DNA of 64,000 nucleotides, taken from NCBI RefSeq assembly GCF_014204935.1, contig NZ_JACHMJ010000001.1, forward strand, positions 2,108,001-2,172,000, given 5' to 3'. Source of the stretch: Conyzicola lurida. Its GTDB lineage: Bacteria > Actinomycetota > Actinomycetes > Actinomycetales > Microbacteriaceae. Below are positions 10,142 to 16,525 of this stretch, piece after piece (the first letter of the stretch is position 1; the number at the start of each line of letters is the position of its first letter). The notes beneath the pieces were generated by a model. The model was not told where the DNA came from. It did no database searches and saw only the letters and a list, made by a program, of their open reading frames with translations. The translations under genes and the position numbers were made by a program.

Positions 10142-10927
10142 CTAGATCGAGTCGGGGCGACGGATCGTGTCTGCGCCGCCGTCGATGTAGATGATCTGTC
10201 CGGTGACGTGCGTGTTCTGCTCGCTGGTGAGCCACGCGAGGAGCGCAGCGGGCGCGGACGCCGGCGCCGCCGGTCCGTTGAGCGGCGACGGTGCGCCGGC
10301 CGCCATGGCCGCGCGTCCTTCTTCGGTCTCGAGAATCGCGGCCGTCATCGGAGTCGCGATGACTCCGGGAGCGACGGCGTTGAGCGGGATGCCCGCTCCT
10401 GCCCACTCGTCGGTCGGCGCGTTCTTGCGCACCCAGAGCGCGATCGCGTTCTTGCTGGTGTTGTAGATCGCGTTGCTCGGGGTGTCCGTCGGGGCGTCGG
10501 CGATCGCCTTCGCGAGTTCGAGCGACTTCTCCTCGTCGCCCGAGAGCAGTGCGGCGTGCAGCGGCGGGTCGGTCGGCTCGAGCGCCGCGAGCGACGCGAC
10601 GAGCGCTGCGCGGGGTGCGTCCGACCCGGCGAGCAGCGGGCGCAGACCCTCGAGCGTGGCGATAGCGCCGAAGTAGTTGACGCCCACGGTCGCGGGGATC
10701 GGGGCTGCCAGGCCGGCGACGGCGACGATCGCGTCGATGGTGCCGCCGCTGAGCTCGGTCACTTTCGCGACGAGCTCGGTGCGACCCTCGGCCGTGGTCA
10801 GGTCGACGTTGACGTCGGCGTCGCGCAGGTCGACGCCGTACACGGTCTTCCCCTCGCCTCGCAGCTGCTCGGTGAGCGCCTTGCCGATTCCGGATGCTGC
10901 GCCGGTGACTACGAACTTTCTTGCCAT
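10142..10927 (-). CDS. SDR-family oxidoreductase
   Basis: A 261-residue short-chain dehydrogenase. The Rossmann glycine motif is VTGAASGIGKAL at residues 6-17, an acidic VDLRDADV follows, the catalytic serine lies in ALVASLAALE and the Tyr-Lys pair in YNTSKNA; the C-terminus GQIIYIDGGADTI is typical. A VNVDLTT stretch and the insert before the Tyr resemble 3-alpha-hydroxysteroid dehydrogenase/carbonyl reductase relatives. The ATG at 10927 (MARKFVV) is chosen over 10963 because the extra residues precede the first strand. It lies 52 bp downstream of a TetR gene on the same strand, whose product probably controls both. Confidence 0.88.
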   Translation of the reverse strand: MARKFVVTGAASGIGKALTEQLRGEGKTVYGVDLRDADVNVDLTTAEGRTELVAKVTELSGGTIDAIVAVAGLAAPIPATVGVNYFGAIATLEGLRPLLAGSDAPRAALVASLAALEPTDPPLHAALLSGDEEKSLELAKAIADAPTDTPSNAIYNTSKNAIALWVRKNAPTDEWAGAGIPLNAVAPGVIATPMTAAILETEEGRAAMAAGAPSPLNGPAAPASAPAALLAWLTSEQNTHVTGQIIYIDGGADTIRRPDSI

Positions 10928-10979
10928 TTCGGGTTCCACTTTCGTTTCTCTCTTCCCCGGCATCGGTGCCGGCGGGTTC

Positions 10980-11603
10980 TCAGGGCGCGGCGAGCCAGCT
11001 CGGCACCAGCGACATCAGCTGGTCGACGAGCACGTCGGCGGGCACAGGGTCGTCGCTGCGGATCCAGTGCGCGAGCAGGCCGAGCGAGCCGGACGCGGTG
11101 TAGACCGCGACGGCCTCCGCGGACAGGCCGTGCGGGATCTCGGGGAGCAGGGCGATGGTGGCGCGCACTTGGGCGGCATACGCCTCGACCGCCCTCGTGA
11201 AAACGGTCGAGGTGAAGGGCAGTGCGAGCATGCTGGCGTAGAGGGCACGGTGTTGCACGAGGTGGCCGACGAGCCGCACCTGGGCCACTCGCGCGGCTTC
11301 GGCCCCGCTCACGACTCGGTGGCGGCGCAACTCGACGTCTTCGGCGCCGATGGCCTCGAAAGCGCCCTTAAGAACCTCGACGGCGAGCTCGTCGATGCCG
11401 GCGAAGTGCGTGTAGAAGGAGCTTCGGCCGATACCGGCGGTGCGGACGATGGCGGCGACGGTGATGAGCTCGTCCCCCGAGGCGAGTGTCTCGACCGCAT
11501 CGAGGATGGCCTGTCGGGTGCGGGCGACGCGAGGGTCTCCGGACGTGCGGATGCCGCTGCGGGTTTCGTGCAGCGGGGTGACGATCGCGTCGGCGCGTTC
11601 CAT
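10980..11603 (-). CDS. TetR/AcrR-family transcriptional regulator
   Basis: A 207-residue TetR-type repressor. The N-terminal HTH spans about residues 25-75 with RQAILDAVETLASGDELITVAAIVRTAGIGRSSFYTHFAGIDEL, including the family YTHF turn; the C-terminal two thirds form the ligand domain. It heads a likely two-gene operon with the SDR gene. A 20-bp imperfect palindrome 20 bp upstream of the start overlaps its own promoter, indicating autorepression. The mRNA looks leaderless: TAGGCT lies six bases before ATG 11603. The effector is unknown, probably a substrate of the SDR. Confidence 0.9.
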   Translation of the reverse strand: MERADAIVTPLHETRSGIRTSGDPRVARTRQAILDAVETLASGDELITVAAIVRTAGIGRSSFYTHFAGIDELAVEVLKGAFEAIGAEDVELRRHRVVSGAEAARVAQVRLVGHLVQHRALYASMLALPFTSTVFTRAVEAYAAQVRATIALLPEIPHGLSAEAVAVYTASGSLGLLAHWIRSDDPVPADVLVDQLMSLVPSWLAAP

Positions 11604-11606
11604 GGT

Positions 11607-11642
11607 TCCAGCCTACCTCCACTTCTGGACACCTGTCTAGAA
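11607..11642 (-). promoter_or_regulatory. TetR autoregulatory operator and promoter
   Basis: The 20-mer TTCTGGACACCTGTCTAGAA at 11623-11642 is palindromic at 18 of 20 positions. On the minus strand its TAGACA part serves as a -35 box 18 nt from a TAGGCT -10 box, which ends six bases before the TetR start codon. Confidence 0.65.
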
Positions 11643-11661
11643 AAGCAGGACGGTGGAGAAA

Positions 11662-11750
11662 GGTTTCGACAGGCTCAACCCGCCGAGGCGGAAGCGGATT
11701 GAGCCTGTCGAAATCCCCTGGGTAGGTGGGGTTTCGACAGGCTCAACCCG
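11662..11750. repeat. Cluster of three dispersed-repeat copies
   Basis: Three copies in alternating orientation: GTTTCGACAGGCTCAACCCG at 11663-11682, the reverse form at 11698-11716, and the forward form again at 11731-11750. Neighbouring copies can pair into hairpins. The cluster lies upstream of the TetR gene and downstream of the Cthe_2159-type lipoprotein gene. Confidence 0.85.
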
Positions 11751-11761
11751 CGAGTGGTGCC

Positions 11762-13525
11762 CTAGCGCTGCGGCGGGGTACCTCCACCGCCCGGCATTCC
11801 ACCGCCACCGCCCATCGTCCCGGTGGACGCGACTCCCTCGGTGCCGGTTCCGGCGAGTTCGCCGTCGACGTAGACCGAGTACTCCGCGCCATCCTCGAGC
11901 TCGGACGACGAGTAGACGACCGACGCGAAATCTTTCACCGACGTGAAGGACTCGATGACCGCGCCATCCGCCGTCTGGATCTCGACGGTCGACCCGGCTT
12001 CGCCGCTCGCCGTCACGGCCACGAAGCCCTGCGCCGAGTCCTCGTCGGGGGTCACCGCCATGCCGGCGCTGCCGACCGCGAGCACCGTTCCGCCGGACAC
12101 CTCGAGGGTGCCGTTCACGTCGAGCGCGCCGTTGCCGTCGTTGGTGGGGCCGTAGACGGTGAGGGTTCCGCCGCTGACCTCGGCGGAGCCGTTGGAGTCG
12201 AAGCCGTCGCCCTGGGCGTCGATCGTGATGTCGCCGCCGGTGATGTAGATCATCTCGGCACCGGCGGAGTCCATGCCACCGCCCTGCCCGCCCTCGGTCG
12301 CGGCGCTCGTGCCGGCCGACGCGTTGATGCCGTCGTCGCTCGCGGTGATGTCGACGGTGCCGTCGGCCAGGGTGATCGTGGTGCTCTCGAGTCCCTCGTA
12401 CGCGTCGGTCACCTCGACCGTGCCGCCGTCGATGAGCAGCGCGGTGTCGGCGTGCACACCGTCGTCGCCGCTGGCGAGGCTGATCTCCGCGTCGCCGCCG
12501 AGGTGGATGGCGCCGTTGGAGTGCAGCGCGTCGTCGGACGAGTCGACCTCGACCGAACCGCCCTCGATGACGACGTAGGTGCCGCCCTTGAGGCCCTTGG
12601 TCGAGGTGTCGGTGACCTCTTCGGCCGCTCCCCCGCCCGCGGCGACCGTGACGGTGCCGCCCGTGATGACGAGGTCGGTCTGGGCGTCGAATCCGTCTCC
12701 GGCCGCGGTCACGTCGACCGTGCCGCCGGAGATGTCGATGTACCCGCGCGTGAGGTCGGCGTCTTCGTCGCTCTTGAGTCCGTCGCCTCCGGCCGTGACC
12801 GTGACGTCGCCGCCCTCGATCGTGAGCGAGTCCTTGCCGCGCAGCCCGTCGTCGACCGCGTCGACGACGATGGCGCCCGAGAGGACGACGAGGTCGTCGG
12901 TCGAGGCGATGCCGTCGTTGCCGTTACCCGTCACGGTGAGCGTGCCGTCGCCGGTGATGGTGAGGTCGGTGTCGGCGTACAGGGCCGCGTTCGCGTCTGC
13001 CGTGTCGGCGTAGGCCGACGTATCGCTGAGCATGTTGTCACTGCCGTCGGCGAGCGAGACGACCGCGTTCTGGGCGTTGGTCACCGCGATCGCGGCGCCC
13101 GTCGAGCTGGAGATCGCGACCCCGTCGAGCACGAGTGCGACCACGCCCTCGTCGGCGGTGTCGACGACCACCTGTCCGTCGTCGAGGCTGCCGCTGAGCA
13201 CGTAGGTGCCGTCGGCCGTGATGGTGACCGTCGACCCGTCGATCGTGACAGCGTCGGAATCGGACGTGGCCGTGTCACCGTCGAGGGTGATCTCGACGGC
13301 GTCATCCATCGACCATTCGTCGTCGTTCGTCGTGGTGGCGTTCTCGTTCGCGGCCAGCACCGCATCGGCGGTGATCGTCGCGTCGACGTCGGTGATGGTC
13401 GACGAGGTGGATGCCGCGGCGGACTCGGTCGACTCCGTGGCAGTCGTCGTGGCACACGCCGTGAGGATGACGGCACCGAGCAGGAGGGAGGTGACAGTGG
13501 CGGGAAGGGTAAAACGCTTGCGCAT
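11762..13525 (-). CDS. Cthe_2159-type carbohydrate-binding beta-helix lipoprotein
   Basis: A 587-residue secreted lipoprotein. A basic n-region, hydrophobic core and lipobox LTAC give a lipidated Cys at residue 24, followed by a Thr/Ser/Ala linker. The rest is a regular repeat of short beta-strands with turns such as DGDDGV, GGTVDVTAAGDG and DDALHSNGA, predicting a right-handed beta-helix like the Cthe_2159 family that binds acidic polysaccharide and calcium. The end is Gly/Pro/Met-rich (GTMGGGGGMPGGGG). It is the last gene of a DUF4956-VTC-lipoprotein operon, 13 bp after VTC, with an AAGGAG ribosome-binding site. It is very Asp/Thr-rich and anionic. It probably sits on the outer face of the membrane and binds polysaccharide or polyphosphate. 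Confidence 0.88.
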   Translation of the reverse strand: MRKRFTLPATVTSLLLGAVILTACATTTATESTESAAASTSSTITDVDATITADAVLAANENATTTNDDEWSMDDAVEITLDGDTATSDSDAVTIDGSTVTITADGTYVLSGSLDDGQVVVDTADEGVVALVLDGVAISSSTGAAIAVTNAQNAVVSLADGSDNMLSDTSAYADTADANAALYADTDLTITGDGTLTVTGNGNDGIASTDDLVVLSGAIVVDAVDDGLRGKDSLTIEGGDVTVTAGGDGLKSDEDADLTRGYIDISGGTVDVTAAGDGFDAQTDLVITGGTVTVAAGGGAAEEVTDTSTKGLKGGTYVVIEGGSVEVDSSDDALHSNGAIHLGGDAEISLASGDDGVHADTALLIDGGTVEVTDAYEGLESTTITLADGTVDITASDDGINASAGTSAATEGGQGGGMDSAGAEMIYITGGDITIDAQGDGFDSNGSAEVSGGTLTVYGPTNDGNGALDVNGTLEVSGGTVLAVGSAGMAVTPDEDSAQGFVAVTASGEAGSTVEIQTADGAVIESFTSVKDFASVVYSSSELEDGAEYSVYVDGELAGTGTEGVASTGTMGGGGGMPGGGGTPPQR

Positions 13526-13538
13526 GATGGTGCGCTCC

Positions 13539-14288
13539 TTAGTTCTGGTTCGAAAAGTGGTGGCGGATGACGCGGGCCCACTTATTGGAGGGGAGATCGT
13601 GACGCATGGCGGCGAGGCCGGTTCCGAACTTGGAGATCGTCGCCGGGCGGTGGCCGTGCGACCAGAGCAGCCGGTCGACCTCGCTGGTGCGGGAGCCCGA
13701 CTTGGTTTCGATAATCACGGAGCGCGGCAGGCGCAGGATCGCGCCGTCGTCGGTCTCCCAGCTGAGGTCGGTGTCGACGGTCGAACGACTCTGCGAGCCG
13801 GGCAGGAAGAGCGTCGCGCGCCGGTACCGGGTGACGAGGGTGGGCACGAGGGAGAGGCTCTCGGGGTGGTCGATGCCGATGCCGTCGAGGGCCGCGTCGG
13901 CGTACTCGCGTCCGTCGCGGGTGAGGGCGTCGCGGTGGTCCATCTCGTACGGCAGGCGGTCTTTCACCGTCGTGCCGCGCGCGCCGCGGGTCTTCATCTC
14001 GAGGTAGGACTCGGCGGTGTCGACGTAGCTGCGCGTGCGGAGTTTGAAGCGACGCCTGCGGCCGGTCGCCGCCATGCGGTAACTCAGGAGTTCGGGGGTA
14101 TCGAAGTAGACCGACTCGTAGTTGGAGGCGCGCTGGCCGTCGATCTCGAGGACCCGCGTCGCGACATCCAATTTCTCGAGCACTTTCTCTGCCTCGTCGG
14201 CATGGAGGATGTACTTGCGGTCGACCCGGGTCTGCAGTGCCGCGACGGCGACGAGCTCGTCGAGCGAGATGGAGTCGAGGTGGTTCAC
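13539..14288 (-). CDS. VTC-domain (polyphosphate-polymerase-like) protein
   Basis: A 249-residue soluble protein of the VTC domain family, a triphosphate-tunnel fold. Tunnel residues are visible: TRVDRKYIL, YFDTPELLSYR, RRRFKLRTRSY, YLEMKTRG, TRYRR, IIETKSG and the closing ISKFGTGLAA. In yeast Vtc4 this fold makes polyphosphate from ATP. Bacterial copies paired with DUF4956 and CotH or beta-helix proteins are not characterised as polymerases. It overlaps the DUF4956 stop by 4 bp (ATGA), so coupling is likely. It should act at the inner face of the membrane beside the DUF4956 protein. Confidence 0.92.
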   Translation of the reverse strand: MNHLDSISLDELVAVAALQTRVDRKYILHADEAEKVLEKLDVATRVLEIDGQRASNYESVYFDTPELLSYRMAATGRRRRFKLRTRSYVDTAESYLEMKTRGARGTTVKDRLPYEMDHRDALTRDGREYADAALDGIGIDHPESLSLVPTLVTRYRRATLFLPGSQSRSTVDTDLSWETDDGAILRLPRSVIIETKSGSRTSEVDRLLWSHGHRPATISKFGTGLAAMRHDLPSNKWARVIRHHFSNQN

Positions 14289-14899
14289 CGGGTGCTCCCG
14301 ACGAGTTCGGCGGCCTGCTGTTCGGCGGCGAGGAAGCGCGCCTGGGCCGGCGGCGTGTTCGTGATCTTGTAGCGCACGTCGACGAAGGTCGTGTCGTTGA
14401 CGAGGTCGAGGTGCTGAACGGTGACCTTGTGCACCTGGGCTCCGAGCATGCGTTCGAGTTCGAGGCGCAGCTTGGTCTCGTCGGCGTAGGCGGTGTCGAG
14501 CTGTACCGTCTGCTGGCGGTACTGCGTGAACAGGCGCGGGTTGTCGCCGACGAAGAGCACCACGACGATGAGCGCCATGAGGGCGATCACGAGCGGGTTG
14601 ATGGTGGTGCTGAGTCCGGCGAGGAGGCCGAGCGCGAGCGCCGCGAAGTAGTACGCGACCTCGGTCTGCGAGATCTCGCTCGAGCGGAGGCGGATGATCG
14701 AGAGCACTCCGAAGAGTCCGAGGCCCAGGCCGACGCCGACCTCGGCAGAGCCGAGAACTGTCGCGACGGCGAGGACTCCGACGTTGACGCCGAGGAACGC
14801 AACGACGAGGTCGCGGCGGCGGTGACGACGGAAGTACATGCCGAACGTCATGATCGAAATGGCGAACAGATCGATGGCGATCATTAGGGCGGGGACCAT
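14285..14899 (-). CDS. DUF4956 integral membrane protein
   Basis: A 204-residue membrane protein. Four hydrophobic segments lie within the first 120 residues (MVPALMIAIDLFAISIMTFG, then LVVAFLGVNVGVLAVATVL, VGLGLGLFGVLSIIRL and a third around LALGLLAGLS to VALMALIVVVLFV). A cytoplasmic ferredoxin-like tail of about 80 residues follows (TVQLDTAYADETKLRLELE, HKVTVQHLDLVNDTTFVDVRY). This is the DUF4956 layout, which normally pairs with VTC. It is the first gene of the operon, with an AGGAG site before ATG 14899. The usual CotH kinase partner is not present here. Confidence 0.92.
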   Translation of the reverse strand: MVPALMIAIDLFAISIMTFGMYFRRHRRRDLVVAFLGVNVGVLAVATVLGSAEVGVGLGLGLFGVLSIIRLRSSEISQTEVAYYFAALALGLLAGLSTTINPLVIALMALIVVVLFVGDNPRLFTQYRQQTVQLDTAYADETKLRLELERMLGAQVHKVTVQHLDLVNDTTFVDVRYKITNTPPAQARFLAAEQQAAELVGSTR

Positions 14900-15155
14900 G
14901 GGGGCTCCTGAGTTACTAGTCGGTGAACGGGGTGCGACTAGTTACGCAGGGAGTGCTATGGGGATTCTATGTTGAGGCTGTGGTGTCCGAACTGACTTTG
15001 TACGCGCGACGCTTGATTTCGCCCGGCATGACTCAGCGACTGGCACCAGACGAGTCCACTCGTTTCCTTGCACTAACGTTAGGACGGCGGCTGAGGATCG
15101 ATGCCTAGGTCTCTTCACGAATTCGCAACGACCGCTTCACCGCCGGGGAAAATAC
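14900..15155. other. Left junction of the AT-richer island; no gene seen
   Basis: Base composition falls from here rightward. The 61-codon frame at 14923-15108 has no ribosome-binding site and no recognisable sequence. I found no tRNA, integrase or flanking direct repeat. The segment should carry divergent promoters for the DUF4956 operon and the methyltransferase gene. Confidence 0.5.
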
Positions 15156-16493
15156 ATGAACGCTGAAAAAAACGACGTCGTCGACTTCGACACCCTTGAA
15201 TTCGACGGGATTTCTCCGCCCGATATCCACCAGATTTTCCGATTCCCAGCAAAGTTTCATCCGCCTGCCGTGGACGCATTGATTGAACGATTCACGCAGC
15301 CAGGGCAGACGATCTTGGATCCCTTTTGCGGAAGCGGCACATTGCTCGTTGAAGCTGCAATTGCTGGCCGAAATAGCGTCGGCAGTGACGTCGACCCTCT
15401 CGCCGTCGCAATCTCAAAAGCAAAAATCTCGAGCTATCGGACTGCCGAACTGCAAAAGTCTTTTGCAGACGCAGCGGACCAAACCCGCGCTTGGGAACGG
15501 ACTGACGAGCGCTACAAAAGTCTCGCATTCGCAGATATCTCCGCGTCAGAAGCCTCGGCCGAGCAATCAGAATTGTGGGTCCCTGAGATCCCAAAACTAG
15601 ACCACTGGTTTCGAAGGTATGTCGTTTCTGACCTTGCTCGTATTCGAGCGTGGATAGCACAGCATCAGACCGACCCTGAGATTCAGGAACTACTACTCGT
15701 GGTTTTCGGATCCATCATTAGGAACTCCAGCAACGCCGACCCGGTCCCGGTTTCTGGGTTAGAGGTCACGGCACACATGCTGCGAAAGGACGCCGCGGGG
15801 CGAGTCGTAAATCCGTTCGCCCTGTTCCGGAAAGCCTTGAAGAAGACAGAAAAAGCAGTCATGTCATTCTCTGCCCTTCGAGCCGCAACTGAAGTCACAG
15901 CCGATGTGAAATTGAGAGACGCACAACAGCTCGGAGACTTGAACGACATCGATGCGATTATCACGTCCCCGCCCTACCAGAATGCCGTCGACTACTACCG
16001 AAGACATCAGCTAGAGATGTTTTGGCTCGGACACACTGAGTCACAGAAAGATCGCCTCGAGCTACTTCCCCGATACATCGGTCGCGCTCGCGTCGCGAGC
16101 TCGCATCCCAGCGCAAATGAAAAATGGAGAGGCACGCCTCAGGTTCAGGCGTGGCTGGATCAGATGCGAAATCACGGAGAATCTCGCGCTCGCGACTTTC
16201 AGGTCTACTTTGCGTCGATGACGAGAGTCTTCGAATCCATGTCGACGATACTTAAGCCCGGGTCCCCGGCAATTTTCATTGTGGGCAGGAGCACTTGGAA
16301 CGGAATCGAAATTCCAACTGATGAGTTGTTCGTCGAACTTGCGGGTCCACATTTCCAGCTCTCGGAGCACCTCACGTACCCCGTTCGCAACCGCTACATG
16401 TCCTACGTGAGACGCAATGGGGCTGATATCAATACTGAACACGTGCTTGTTTTCAGGAGGAACGCAACATCCGGACTAGAAAATTCGAGCTAA
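15156..16493 (+). CDS. DNA methyltransferase (N4-cytosine/N6-adenine type) of a two-gene defence-like island
   Basis: A 445-residue DNA methylase. The N-terminus carries FRFPAKFHPP (motif X-like), then the AdoMet site LDPFCGSGTLLVEAA with DPFCGSGT at residues 55-62 and GSDVDP a strand later. The catalytic motif is TSPPY at residues 270-274 followed by QNAVDYYRRHQ. About 200 residues, probably the target-recognition part, separate the AdoMet and catalytic motifs. TSPPY suggests N4-cytosine, but N6-adenine is possible. The start has a GGGGA site. The gene is AT-richer than its neighbours, with many AAA, ATT and TTT codons, implying acquisition by transfer. It ends 32 bp before the GHKL-nuclease gene, so the two very likely form one operon. 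Confidence 0.9.
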   Translation: MNAEKNDVVDFDTLEFDGISPPDIHQIFRFPAKFHPPAVDALIERFTQPGQTILDPFCGSGTLLVEAAIAGRNSVGSDVDPLAVAISKAKISSYRTAELQKSFADAADQTRAWERTDERYKSLAFADISASEASAEQSELWVPEIPKLDHWFRRYVVSDLARIRAWIAQHQTDPEIQELLLVVFGSIIRNSSNADPVPVSGLEVTAHMLRKDAAGRVVNPFALFRKALKKTEKAVMSFSALRAATEVTADVKLRDAQQLGDLNDIDAIITSPPYQNAVDYYRRHQLEMFWLGHTESQKDRLELLPRYIGRARVASSHPSANEKWRGTPQVQAWLDQMRNHGESRARDFQVYFASMTRVFESMSTILKPGSPAIFIVGRSTWNGIEIPTDELFVELAGPHFQLSEHLTYPVRNRYMSYVRRNGADINTEHVLVFRRNATSGLENSS

Positions 16494-16525
16494 CCTAGCT
16501 TTATCTGGTCCTGAAAGTGGAGAAA

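Noticed and set aside
11662-11750. CRISPR interpretation of the triple dispersed repeat
   Set aside because: Copies alternate in orientation with irregular spacers of 10-20 bp; the family occurs throughout the window.
11726-13570. Plus-strand frame of 614 codons opposite the beta-helix lipoprotein
   Set aside because: Repeats mirror the lipoprotein repeats; no start signal; the minus frame has a signal peptide and lipobox.
14923-15108. 61-codon plus-strand frame at the left island border
   Set aside because: No ribosome-binding site and no recognisable sequence; lies in the presumed promoter region.
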